A DNA stretch of 64,000 bases from Actinomycetes bacterium (GTDB lineage: Bacteria; Bacillota; Sulfobacillia; Sulfobacillales; JAIMBI01): contig JAIMBI010000010.1 of the NCBI GenBank assembly GCA_023565505.1, positions 29,470-93,469 on the forward strand, read 5' to 3'. The position numbers were made by a program, and so were the translations under genes. How positions within the stretch are numbered: position 1 is the first letter of the stretch; the number at the start of each line of letters is the position of its first letter. A model generated the notes under the pieces. That model did no database searches and was not told where the DNA came from. It worked only from the letters and a program-made list of their open reading frames with translations. This document shows positions 48,946 through 63,367 of the stretch, in pieces.

Positions 48946-49512
48946 ATGGGGACGCCTTGGCGTTGGTGTGCGGCGGGTCTGTTGGCCTTCACCCTCACGG
49001 GCTGTTCCGTGAGCCTGGGCGGGACGGCCCCGCATGGGTCGTCGGCGGCGCACGAGGGCGGCTCGGGGAGTTCGGGCGGGAGCGGCGGCGGGTCCGGCGG
49101 AGGCTCGCCCTCGTCGGCGGCGGTGGAGAAAGCCGTCCGCGATGAACTGGAGACGCCCCGGATGCAGCGCTTCATCGCGGAGTCGGCCAACAGCGTGGCC
49201 CTCGAACAGGCGCTCACGTCGCCCGCCGGCCAGAAGGCGGTCGAACAGGCCGTCCGGAGCGTGCTGAGCTCGCCGTCCGGCTCGGGGCTGGCGGCGTCGG
49301 CCTTCAGCCAAGTCTTGGCGTCGCCGTCCGGGCAGAAGCAGTTGGACAGCCTGGTGCGCCAGGTGCTCATCAAGCTGGCGAGCGGCTCGTCGTCCGGCGG
49401 CGGGTCCGGCGGAGGCGGCGGCGGTGCCGGCGGGGCCGCAAGCAGCGGCGGGGCGGGCGGAGGCGGCGGGGGCGGCGGAGCCGGTGGAGGAGGCGGGGGC
49501 GGCGGCGAATGA
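48946..49512 (+). CDS. Lipoprotein with glycine-rich tail, GerD-like
   Basis: 188 residues: signal peptide with lipobox LTGC (Cys about 20), a Gly/Ser linker, a helical core with repeated SPxGQK modules (SPAGQKAVEQAVRSVLSSPSG and SPSGQKQLDSLVRQVL), and a C-terminus of about 40 residues almost entirely glycine. The core pattern resembles the spore germination lipoprotein GerD, but this is a weak likeness. GGAGG is 8 nt before ATG 48946. The position between purD and pcrA has no obvious functional link. Confidence 0.65.
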   Translation: MGTPWRWCAAGLLAFTLTGCSVSLGGTAPHGSSAAHEGGSGSSGGSGGGSGGGSPSSAAVEKAVRDELETPRMQRFIAESANSVALEQALTSPAGQKAVEQAVRSVLSSPSGSGLAASAFSQVLASPSGQKQLDSLVRQVLIKLASGSSSGGGSGGGGGGAGGAASSGGAGGGGGGGGAGGGGGGGGE

Positions 49513-49531
49513 GGCGACGGTCCCCGGATTC

Positions 49532-49560
49532 GGGACAGGGTCCCCGGCGTCTTTTATAAT
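49532..49560 (+). promoter_or_regulatory. Candidate pcrA promoter
   Basis: TATAAT (49555-49560) with GGGACA (49532-49537) 17 nt upstream. Predicted start is only about 15 nt before the pcrA GTG. Confidence 0.45.
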
Positions 49561-49581
49561 GGCGGGCGGGGGGCTGGTCCG

Positions 49582-53708
<4,127 letters not shown>

Positions 53709-53845
53709 AGGGGAGCCGGCGCGCCTTGCCGTATAATGGACGCGTCCCGTGCCGCCGCCGGACATGCGGCGGCGGAACCGGATCCGCCCCCGCGGGAAGG
53801 GGGGCGGGGTCCGGGGCGGCGGGCGGCCGGGAGCGCCGAACCCCC
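53709..53845 (+). promoter_or_regulatory. gatCAB leader with -10 box and hairpin
   Basis: TATAAT (53732-53737) has no good -35. It is followed by a CCGCCGCCG / CGGCGGCGG 9-bp hairpin with a GACATG loop (53752-53775). The remaining leader is C/G-rich with no ORF support. Confidence 0.4.
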
Positions 53846-54162
53846 ATGTTCCAAAGCGAGGGATGGCAACTGGCACTGACGAGAGACGACGCCCGCCACG
53901 TGGCTCTGTTGGCCCGCCTGGGCGTCTCGGAACCGGAGCTGGAGGCGCTGGCGCGCGAATTGAGCCAAGTGTTGGAGCACGTGGCGGTGCTGGACGAGTT
54001 GGACACCGAAGACGTGCCGCCGACCTTCCACGTCATGCCGCCCAAGGATCCTTGGCGGGCCGATGTCGAGCAGCCGGGGCTGGCGCCGGACCAGGTGTGG
54101 ATGAATGCGCCGGACGCACGGGACGGGCAGTTCCGTGTACCCCGGATTGTGGGCGAAGCGCC

Positions 54163-54166
<4 letters not shown>
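53846..54166 (+). CDS. gatC: Asp/Glu-tRNA(Asn/Gln) amidotransferase subunit C
   Basis: 106-residue chaperone subunit of Gat[28 protein letters not shown] and a [16 protein letters not shown] segment match the family. ATG 53846 gives an 11-residue lead; CTG codons at 53870 or 53876 are less likely alternatives. ATGA overlap with gatA. Confidence 0.93.
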
Positions 54167-55637
<1,471 letters not shown>

Positions 55638-55641
<4 letters not shown>

Positions 55642-57122
55642 TCCTTGCGAATGGCGCCGAAGTGATCATCGGCCTGGAGGTACACGTCGAACTCAAGACC
55701 CGGACCAAGCTGTTCTGCAGCTGTCCCACGACCTTCGGCCAAGCGCCCAACACGCAGGTGTGCCCGGTCTGCCTGGGGCTGCCGGGCGTCCTGCCCCAGC
55801 TCAACCGCCAAGCCGTGCAGCTGGCGGTCCGGGCGGCTCTGGCTCTGGGCTGCCGGGTCAATCCGCGCTCCAAGTTCGACCGGAAGAACTATTTCTATCC
55901 CGACCTGCCCAAGGGCTACCAGATCTCGCAGTACGACCAGCCGTTGGCGGAATGGGGCCACCTCGACATCGAGGGGGAGGAGGGGCCGCGCCGCGTCCGT
56001 ATCCGGCGCATCCACCTCGAGGAGGAAGCCGGCAAGCTGGCGCACGAGGGGACGAACCTGTGGACGGCCGCCGCCTCGCTGGTGGACCTGAACCGGGCCG
56101 GACTGCCCCTCATCGAGATCGTGAGCGAACCGGACCTTCGCTCGCCGGCGGAAGCGCGGGCGTACCTGGCCGCCTTGCGCACGGTGCTCAGCTACGTCGA
56201 CGTGTCGGACCTCAGGATGGAAGAAGGATCGCTCCGGTGCGACGCCAACATCTCGCTGCGTCCGCCGGGCTTCGCCGGTCCGCTGGAACAGCTGCCGCGG
56301 GTGGAGATCAAGAACGTCAACTCGATCCGGAACGTGGTCCGGGCCCTGGAGTACGAGGTCGACCGCCAGGCGGCCCTGCTGGACGCGGGCGAACCGATCC
56401 GCCGCGAGACCCGCGGATTCGACGACCAGTCGGGACGCACGCTGGCGCAGCGGAGCAAGGAAGAGGCTCACGACTACCGCTACTTCCCGGAACCGGACCT
56501 TCCCCCGCTGGTGTTGGACGAACGGTGGCTGGCGGAACAGGCGGCCGACCTGCCGCCGCTGCCGGATGCGGTGCGGGCCCGGTTGGAAAGCCAGGGACTG
56601 GCTCCCCAGGACGCGCGCATCCTCGCCGCGGATCCGGACGCGGTGCGGTACTTCGACGCGGTGGTGGCGGCGGGGGCGGAGGCTCGCCAAGCGGCGGTCT
56701 GGATGCTGGGCGACCTGGCCCGGTTGCTCAACGACCGGCACCTCGGCTACGGCGCGAGTCCTGTGCCGCCCGCCGAACTGGCGCGGCTCATCGCACTCAT
56801 CGGCTCCGGGCGCCTCTCGGGTCGTATGGCCAAGGAGGTGCTGGAGGTCATGTGCGAGACGGGTCGGGGTGCCGACGCGGTGGTGGAGGAGCGCGGCCTG
56901 AACCAGATCGCGGACCCGGCGCGGCTGCGGGCCGAGGCCGAGCGGGTGATCGCTGAACAGCCCAAGGTGGTGGCGGACTACCTGGCCGGCAAGGAGCGGG
57001 CCTTGGCCTTCCTGGTCGGGCAGGTCATGAAGGCCACGCGGGGCCAGGCCAAACCCGACCTGGTCAACGCGATTCTGAAGGAATTGTTGGAGGCGCACCG
57101 CACCCCGGCCTCCGGGCCGTGA
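55638..57122 (+). CDS. gatB: Asp/Glu-tRNA(Asn/Gln) amidotransferase subunit B
   Basis: 494-residue kinase/transamidase. [20 protein letters not shown] ... [10 protein letters not shown] (zinc cysteines), [19 protein letters not shown], and a C-terminal YqeY-like tail domain. GTGA overlap with the next gene. Confidence 0.97.
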
Positions 57123-58702
57123 GCGGATCAGCCGCGGCCGGCACCCCGGGTCCGGAAGGGGCGGGGGGTGCGGTACGGCCCGGCGGCCGGCAGTGGGTGA
57201 CCATCGAGCGCATGGGGCGCGACGGCGAAGGGGTCGCGACCCTGTCGGACGGCCGGGTGGTGTTCGTGCGCGGCGCACTGCCCGGGGAGCGGGCTCGGAT
57301 TCGGATCACGGCGCTGGCCCGGACGTACGGCCGGGCCGTCGCCGAGGTGATCCGCCAGGCGGCTCCGGAACGGGTGCGGCCCCCCTGCCCTGTGTTCGGT
57401 CGGTGCGGCGGCTGTGCCTTGCAGCATTGGGACTACGCCGCCGAGTTGGCGTACAAGGCGGGCCGGGTGCGGGACGCGCTCGTCCGGATCGGCGGATTTC
57501 CGGATCCCCCGCTGGCGCCGGTGGTGGGCGCCCCGGAACCGTACGGGTACCGGGGCAAGGCGAGTTTCGTCTGGGGGGGCCGTCCGGGCGCCCTCGTTCT
57601 CGGATTGTACGCATGGCGCAGCCACGAACTGGTTCCCGTCGCCGCGTGCGCCATCCAGTCGCCTCCGGTGAACGCCGTGCTGGCCGCGGCGACCGAACCG
57701 GCCAATCGCCTGGGGCTCGAACCGTACGATGAGCGCACGGGGCGGGGCCTGTTGCGCCACCTCGTGGTGCGGGCGAGCCGCTCGGAGGGGCGCAGCGTCG
57801 TCCTGCTCGTCGCCACCCGACCGGACCCCCGGCTTCGGTCATGGGCCCGGGCGGTCATGCAGGCCGACCCGAACGTCCAGGGCGTGGCGCTCAATGTCAA
57901 TCCGGAGCGGACCAACCGGATTCTCGGAGACCGCACGATCCCGTTGGCGGGTCGCCCGGTCCTGGAGGAGGAGATCCTGGGAGCCCGGTTCGTGCTGTCT
58001 CCGGAGGCCTTTTTCCAGGTCCATCCGCGGCAGGTGGAGGTCCTGTACCGGGTGGCGCTCGACGCCCTGCCGGCGTCCATGGAGACCGCCGTGGATCTTT
58101 ACGCGGGGGTCGGCACCCTCGCCGTCCTGCTGGGCCGACGGGCGCGGCGGGTGGTGGCCGTCGAGGCGGTTCCGGCGGCCGCGGCCTGGGCGCGCCACAA
58201 CGCGCGGGCGAACGGCGTGGCGGTCGAAGTCCGGGAGGGCCCGGCGGAAGTGGAGTTCGTCCGGTGGGTGGAGGGAGGCGGACGGGCCGACGGGGTGATC
58301 CTCGACCCGCCGCGCAGCGGGGCCCGTCCGCCGGTCCTGGACGCGCTGCGGCGGCTCCGCGCGCCGCACGTGGTCTACGTGAGCTGCAACCCGGAGACGT
58401 TGGCGCGGGATCTTGCCGTCGTGGCCGACACGTACCGGCTCGTGCGGGTGACGCCGGTCGACCTCTTCCCCCGCACGGACCACGTCGAATGCGTCGCGGT
58501 GTTACGTCTCCGCGATCCGGCGGCGGACGAGGAGCCAAACTCCGGCGGTCGCCAGGATGGAGGCGGCGGCCAGGGCGAGGCCGATGCGTTCTTCGGCGGC
58601 CAGGAAGGACGCCGACATCCCGAGGAGGACCAGCGCGAGACAGGCGTATGTCGTCCAGGGGTAGCCGGGCAGGCGGAAGCGCAAGGAACCCCGGGACTCT
58701 AG
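57119..58702 (+). CDS. 23S rRNA (uracil-5-)-methyltransferase RlmD/RlmCD family, C-terminally extended
   Basis: 527-residue SAM enzyme: N-terminal TRAM domain, [4Fe-4S] ligands CPVFGRCGGC and VAACAIQ, DLYAGVGTLAVLLG (SAM site), DPPRSG and the catalytic VYVSCNPETLARD. The family normally ends right after a motif like VECVAVLRL, which here falls at about 58510. No stop follows, so about 63 extra low-complexity residues are read through the antisense 3' end of the permease gene. GTG start overlaps gatB (GTGA). Same position as rlmCD near gatB in Bacillus. Confidence 0.92.
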   Translation: MSGSAAAGTPGPEGAGGAVRPGGRQWVTIERMGRDGEGVATLSDGRVVFVRGALPGERARIRITALARTYGRAVAEVIRQAAPERVRPPCPVFGRCGGCALQHWDYAAELAYKAGRVRDALVRIGGFPDPPLAPVVGAPEPYGYRGKASFVWGGRPGALVLGLYAWRSHELVPVAACAIQSPPVNAVLAAATEPANRLGLEPYDERTGRGLLRHLVVRASRSEGRSVVLLVATRPDPRLRSWARAVMQADPNVQGVALNVNPERTNRILGDRTIPLAGRPVLEEEILGARFVLSPEAFFQVHPRQVEVLYRVALDALPASMETAVDLYAGVGTLAVLLGRRARRVVAVEAVPAAAAWARHNARANGVAVEVREGPAEVEFVRWVEGGGRADGVILDPPRSGARPPVLDALRRLRAPHVVYVSCNPETLARDLAVVADTYRLVRVTPVDLFPRTDHVECVAVLRLRDPAADEEPNSGGRQDGGGGQGEADAFFGGQEGRRHPEEDQRETGVCRPGVAGQAEAQGTPGL

Positions 58703-59905
58703 ATAGCGCCGGTAACGCAGGTGGGTCAGGAGCACGACGAGCCAGATGAACATCGCCTGGAAACCCGTGGCGGTCACCAGCTCGCTGTAGGCGCGACTGG
58801 GCAGGAGGTAGGCAAGCAGGATGGTGCCGCCGAGGAGAGCGGCGGACCACCAGATGGCCGTGGCCGGGATGCCGCGCGGATTCAGCCGACCGACGCTCCG
58901 GGGGGCTTCGCCGGATCGACCGAGGGAGTAGAGAACGCGGCTGTTGCTGTACAGCGCTGCGTTCATGGTGGAGAGCACGGCCATCAGCAGCACCGCGTTC
59001 ATGATGGTCGAGGCGTCCGGCAACCCGAGGGCCGTCAGGGCGGTGACGAAAGGGCTGGTCGCCCCCGACAGGGACCGCCACGGCACGAGGGCCAACAGCG
59101 CCAAGACTGCCCCCAGGTACAGCACGGCGACGAGGGGCACCGTGGCGGCCAGCGCCTTGGGGATGGTCACCGGAGGTTCGCGCGTCTCGCCGGCCGCCAG
59201 CCCGATGACCCCCGTGCCGGCGTAGGCGAATAGGACCAAGATGAACGAGGCCAAAGGCGGCTCGATCCCATGGGGCCACCACGGCTCGTGCCCGATGCGG
59301 GGGGCGGGCGGGACCCGGCCGCCCAGGCCGGGAAGCACGTGGCCGAACGCGGCCGCGACGACCAGGATAAACGCCCCCACGGCGATGACCTTGACGGCGG
59401 CCATCCCGCTCTCGATGCGGCCGAAGCCGCGGACCGAGGCGAAGTTGGCGGCCACGATGCCGGCCGAATACACGAGCGCCCACACCCACAGCGGGACGGA
59501 CGGCCACCACAGCCGGGTGAACAGGGCGGCCGCGGTCACCTCGCTCGACATCGTCAGGACGCTCGACAGCCAGAAAATCCATCCGGCCACGAAGACCAGG
59601 CCGGGACCGAACACCCGCCGCGCATAGACGAGGAAGGAACCGGGTTCGGGATCGGCGGCGGCCATCTCCCCGAGCGCCCCGATCTCCAAGCCCATGGCGA
59701 CGGCTCCGAGCGCGTAGAGGACCAAGGCGGACGGGCCCGAGCGGGACAGGACAATGCCCGAGGCCAGGAACAAGCCTGACCCCATCACGCCTCCCAGCGT
59801 GAGCAGCACCAAGCCCGCCGGACCGAGGTCCCGGTGGAATCGGGTGTGCCGACCGGAGCGCAGGCGAGGCTTCCAATGTCGGCCTGACCGCACATCGACG
59901 TTCAT
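58502..59905 (-). CDS. Amino acid permease (APC superfamily)
   Basis: 467 residues, about 12 membrane segments. HRDLGPAGLVLLTLGGVMGSGLFLASG is the conserved first helix region; PEPGSFLVYARRVFGPGLVF, NFASVRGFGRIESGMAAVK and AYAGTGVIGLAAGETREP follow. Resembles the D-serine/alanine/glycine and GABA-type permease group; substrate unknown. ATG 59905 has GGAG 9 nt upstream. Its last 201 nt overlap the RNA methyltransferase gene tail-to-tail. Confidence 0.88.
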   Translation of the reverse strand: MNVDVRSGRHWKPRLRSGRHTRFHRDLGPAGLVLLTLGGVMGSGLFLASGIVLSRSGPSALVLYALGAVAMGLEIGALGEMAAADPEPGSFLVYARRVFGPGLVFVAGWIFWLSSVLTMSSEVTAAALFTRLWWPSVPLWVWALVYSAGIVAANFASVRGFGRIESGMAAVKVIAVGAFILVVAAAFGHVLPGLGGRVPPAPRIGHEPWWPHGIEPPLASFILVLFAYAGTGVIGLAAGETREPPVTIPKALAATVPLVAVLYLGAVLALLALVPWRSLSGATSPFVTALTALGLPDASTIMNAVLLMAVLSTMNAALYSNSRVLYSLGRSGEAPRSVGRLNPRGIPATAIWWSAALLGGTILLAYLLPSRAYSELVTATGFQAMFIWLVVLLTHLRYRRYLESRGSLRFRLPGYPWTTYACLALVLLGMSASFLAAEERIGLALAAASILATAGVWLLVRRRIAET

Positions 59906-60004
59906 GAGCGTAGACTCCGCGCCGGAGGGTTGGCCTATACCCGTCCTGGTCGCCGCGGCCGCGGGCGGCGGGCTTTGGTCTATGATGGGAGACACAACGG
60001 GGGT

Positions 60005-60025
60005 GATCGCCCCGGCGGGGCGATC
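60005..60025 (+). promoter_or_regulatory. Leader hairpin upstream of the selenoprotein gene
   Basis: GATCGCCCC and GGGGCGATC are perfect 9-bp arms with a GGC loop, 19 nt before the ATG. A TATGAT (59981-59986) may be the -10; no -35 is clear. The hairpin could regulate translation. Confidence 0.45.
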
Positions 60026-60044
60026 GTGAGGGAGGGACGCCCGG

Positions 60045-61637
60045 ATGGAGATCGTCAACCCGGCGTTTGGACGGCCGGAGCCGCCGACCGTCATCGCGGC
60101 AGCGTCTGCGGGGCCGCGCGGGTCGGCCATTGCCGCATTGTCCAACAACAAACCGCATGCGTGGGAGCTGCTGGAGGGCGTCCGGCGTCAGGTCCCTTGG
60201 GTGGCGGAACGCCCCTGGCGCTACGCGCAGAAGGATCGGCCGGCCATGCCCGCCTCGGCCGACGTGCTGGACGCCGTGGCGCAAGACGCGGGCATCGCGG
60301 TCGTCGCCCTGGCCGACTGAGGGTCGTGCACGTCGTGGAGTGTCCACGACGCGGCGGGTCTCATCCAACGGGGTCTCGACACGTATCTCATCGTGACGGA
60401 CGCGTTCCTGCCCCTCGCGGAGGCGGAGGCCGCCAGCCACGGGGTGCAGCCGCATTTTGTCGTGGTGCGGCATCCGGTCGGCGGTATCGGCCCGGAGGCG
60501 CTGGCCGAACGGGTCGCCGAGGCGGTGCGGCAGCTGGCGGCCGCGCCGGCGGAGGCGCGGCCGGCACCCGGGCGGCCGGCCCTGACGGCGGAGGAGCCGC
60601 CTCGGTGGGATGTTCCCGAGGCCGTGGTCCGTGATCCCTGGACGTGGTATCGCTGGGCGGAGGAAAGAGGATTCGGCGACGGCCTGCCCACCCTGCCGCC
60701 TACGGTGGAGGCCGTGGAGCGGTTTCTGGCGCAAGTCGGACCGGTGCCCGCCGACCGGCTGGGACCGTTCCCGCCGCTGTGGCGCCGGCCCACGGCCGAG
60801 AGCTTGGCTGCCAATGCGGTCCTGGCCGGCCTGGAGCCAGAGTGGTTCACGCTCGTCTGGGCGGCCCTCGAGGCGGTCCAGGAGGAGGCTTTTAATTTAT
60901 ACGGGATCTTGGCCACCACGCACCCGTGTACGCCGATGGTCGTGGTAAACGGCCCCGCGCGCCGGGAGGCCGGCGTGGCGGTGGGCAGCAACTGCATGGG
61001 GCAGGGGTTTCGGGCCAACGCGGCGATCGGGCGGGCGGTCCACCTGGCTCTGGTGAATCTCGGCGGTGCGCGGCCGGGCGTCCTGGACCGGGCCACGGCG
61101 GGCACACCGGCCAAGTTCACGTTCTGCTTCGGCGAGAACGAGGAAGCGAGCCCGTGGGAACCCTACCACGTCCGCCGAGGCTATGCCGCGAGCGTCAGCA
61201 CGGTGACCGTGGCGGCCGCGGAGGCGCCGCACAACATCAACGATCATGGGAGCACCACGGGCGAGGAGATCCTGCTCACGGTGGCCGAGACGATGTCGAC
61301 CGCGGGGAGCAACAACCTGTACCTGGACGGCGAGCATTTCGTGGTGTTCGGTCCCGAACACGCCGCGACGATCGCCGCGGAGGGGTGGTCCGTGCCGGCG
61401 GTCCAGGAAATGCTGTACGAGCGTTCCCGGGTCCACATCAGCCGCGTGTCGCGGGGCAATCGGGCCCGGTTCGCACGGATGGGGATCGAGCCCCGCGGCG
61501 ACTACTACTACCTCGGAGCGGCTCCCGACCGCATCCAGATCCTGGTTGCCGGGGGAGAAGGCAAGCATTCGATGTGGATTCCCACCTTCGGACAGACCCG
61601 GGCCGTGACGCGGCCGGTGCCCGCCGGTTGGTCCTGA
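60045..61637 (+). CDS. UGSC-family selenoprotein with large C-terminal domain (in-frame TGA = Sec92)
   Basis: An in-frame TGA at 60318-60320 separates residues 1-91 from a segment beginning GSCTSWSVHDAAGL in the same frame, with no stop until 61637. The upstream half (MEIVNPAFGRPEPPTVI, LSNNKPHAWELLEG) and the post-TGA text form one UGSC domain (about 1-150): VVALAD-U-GSC. A SECIS-like hairpin follows at once. The GTG at 60393, the only likely restart, has no ribosome site, so selenocysteine readthrough is the simplest reading. Residues about 185-530 (GFGDGLPTLPPT, FNLYGILATTHPCTPMVVVNG, FCFGENEEASPWEP, APHNINDHGSTTGEE, GPEHAATIAAEGW) form a conserved-looking domain of unknown function. A redox role at U-x-x-C is inferred. 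ATG 60045 follows GAGGGAGGGA. Sec machinery is not in the window. Confidence 0.85.
60331..60351 (+). promoter_or_regulatory. Bacterial SECIS-like hairpin
   Basis: CGTCGTGGA and TCCACGACG form a perfect 9-bp stem with a GTG loop, starting 10 nt after the TGA; the loop is 19 nt from the TGA. Distance and a G-containing loop fit bacterial SECIS requirements. Confidence 0.7.
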
Positions 61638-61989
61638 GCGTGACGAGGAAGGTGGGAGGGGCCCGGACCCGTCCCCGACACGCCGGGAGACCCGTCGCAG
61701 AGGGCCCGCGGGTGCCGGCCCCTCCCCCTTTCCGGGTCTGCCGCCGCCAGCAGGGCGTCCCGTGCCCAGGCGTTTGACGGCTTGGGGCCCCGCCCGGGCG
61801 CGGTGGACCCCAGGACCGTCCGGCGCCGTCCGTGGAACGAAAGGGGACACGGCCCGGAACCGGGCGGGAGGCCGCAGGTCGGCCCCTTATCCCGCCGGTG
61901 CCGTGGGCGACCGCTGCGTCGCAGGAGCCGGCCACGCTAAGGGAAATCGTTCCCAGCACCCGGCCGTTACCGGATGGCGTCCCCGGTCG
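61638..61989. other. Non-coding remainder downstream of the TnpB relic
   Basis: GC-rich sequence with no supported gene. If the relic is a TnpB, its guide-RNA (omega RNA) and right-end region would have lain here on the minus strand, but no end hairpin could be identified with confidence. Confidence 0.3.
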
Positions 61990-62497
61990 TACGCGCTGGG
62001 CGCCGCCGGCTTCCCGTTTCGCCCCGGACCGCTGCCACCGGCGTCGGTCTTCCGTCCCGTCCACGGGCGTTTGGCGTCTCCGGCCACTCCCGGCGACGGC
62101 GGCCGCCAAGGCCGCGAGACGGCGTGCCGCGTTCTCGTCCCGGTCCGGGACGAGGTCGCAGGCATCGCATCGGAACGTCCGCTCCCACAAAGGCAGCGCA
62201 GCGGGAGCACGTCTCGGTGCAGGGGTAGAACCGATCCGCCTCGACCAGGCGGGACCCGTGCCGGAGGGTCTTGTAGGCCGGCTGGCGGCGCAGCTCTGCC
62301 GGGGCCGCGCCAGCTACCGCCCGCGCCAAGCCGCGTTTCCGCCTCATCGCCGCCACGTTGAGGGTCTCCACCAGGTTCGTGCCGGAGGTCTGAGCCAGCC
62401 GTTTTGTAGCGATGCCGTTGGCATGGGCCCAGTCTGACAGTTTCATGGGCATAAAGTGGACTAACAAACCACGATGGGCGATAGCAACGCTCGACAT
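61990..62497 (-). pseudogene. tnpB: TnpB (OrfB, IS200/IS605-IS607 type) C-terminal remnant, frameshifted
   Basis: Two minus-strand frames together give a TnpB C-terminus. Frame one (62497 to about 62200): TKRLAQTSGTNLVETLNVAAM (RuvC glutamate region), KRGLARAVAGA, GSRLVEADRFYP, CTETCSRC. Frame two (from 62190): WERTFRCDACDLVPDRDENAARRLAAL (zinc-finger cysteines and RuvC-III Asp) and KREAGGAQ. At least one frameshift and loss of the N-terminal half make it a dead copy of an RNA-guided nuclease gene. Confidence 0.72.
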
Positions 62498-62739
62498 TTG
62501 CGAACCCCGTTGCTCTCCACCTTAACCAGGCCGTAGCTGCTCTTTCCACCAATCCCGTTGATGTGTCGCCTTGACGGACAGGATGACGAACGCACCCCTC
62601 GAGCGACGGCAATCATTGCCCCGGGTGATGTCGACGACCCCACAGGTTTTATCCGTTTCCGACGGTTTATCCTGGCGGTGCGGCGCATCGAGGCGCCGGA
62701 GACAGCGGTCACAGCGAGACGTGAGGGGAGGCGATTGGC
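62498..62739. other. Intergenic region, AT-richer than the average
   Basis: No supported gene. Short open frames on both strands lack motifs and ribosome sites. Base composition is visibly less GC-rich than the housekeeping regions, in keeping with acquired DNA. Confidence 0.4.
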
Positions 62740-62937
62740 GTGCACGAGACGACGATGAGGCGCAGAGTATTGCGATGGATGACCCGGTTTCGGCACAAAG
62801 ACGGAAATGTATTCATCGAAAACGGGATTTGGATAATTGTGGTCGTTCTGGCCATGATCCTTCCCGTCGAGGCGTTGCGCAATGCGTTGGTCGGCGCGTT
62901 CGGGCAGATCACCCAGAATCTCAACGCGATCCCGTGA
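62740..62937 (+). CDS. Flp-like small prepilin
   Basis: 65 residues: basic leader, then KDG|NVFIENGIWIIVVVLAMILPVEAL. Glycine at -1 and glutamate at +5 of a hydrophobic helix is the class-IV prepilin cleavage signature of Flp/Tad pilins. GTG 62740 follows GGGGAGG by 8 nt; ATG 62755 also possible. Heads a three-gene cluster. Confidence 0.68.
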   Translation: MHETTMRRRVLRWMTRFRHKDGNVFIENGIWIIVVVLAMILPVEALRNALVGAFGQITQNLNAIP

Positions 62938-63367
62938 CAAGGGGGGATCGGCGTTGGCCGAGGCCGCCGTGGTGCTCCCGGTGTTGCTGACGGTCACGGG
63001 CGGCATGATCCAGGTCGTCCAGTGGGGGGCCTGGAAGTTGGCGGCCGATGCGGCGGCACAGGCGGGTGCCGGTGTCCTGGCCCAGGGGGGCTCGGCGTGG
63101 GCAGCCCAGGCCGAAGCGGTGCACCAGCTTGGTGCGCCGGCGACCATGCACCCCACCGTCGCCGTGCAGATCGGTCCAGACAGGGCCACGGTGGACGTGC
63201 AGGCGGTCGTAGGCGGGTGGATGGGCCACTGGCCGGTGGAGGCGGTGCGCACCGCGGTGCTGCCGACGGCTGTGCCGCCGCCGGCGTCCCCCGCTCCGCC
63301 GCCGCCGGCCCCGGTGCCGGGCCGTTATTGGCCGGCGCCGGTTCCCCAGCGGGGATTTATTCCGTGA
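62882..63367 (+). CDS. TadE-like pseudopilin
   Basis: 161 residues: RDKGG|SALAEAAVVLPVLLTVTGGMI carries a TadE-type prepilin site (Gly before, Glu at +5) and helix, then a periplasmic-type domain with a Pro/Ala-rich tail. ATG 62882 supplies a basic leader and overlaps the previous gene; TTG 62954 would remove the cleavage site. Surface-exposed assembly component inferred. Confidence 0.68.
   Translation: MRWSARSGRSPRISTRSRDKGGSALAEAAVVLPVLLTVTGGMIQVVQWGAWKLAADAAAQAGAGVLAQGGSAWAAQAEAVHQLGAPATMHPTVAVQIGPDRATVDVQAVVGGWMGHWPVEAVRTAVLPTAVPPPASPAPPPPAPVPGRYWPAPVPQRGFIP

Noticed and set aside
60393..61637. Independent gene starting at GTG 60393
   Set aside because: No ribosome site, same frame as the upstream fragment, and the 24 codons between TGA and GTG encode the conserved GSC segment.
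61640..62500. Complete IS200/IS605 element
   Set aside because: Only the C-terminal half of TnpB is visible, no TnpA and no end hairpins were found.
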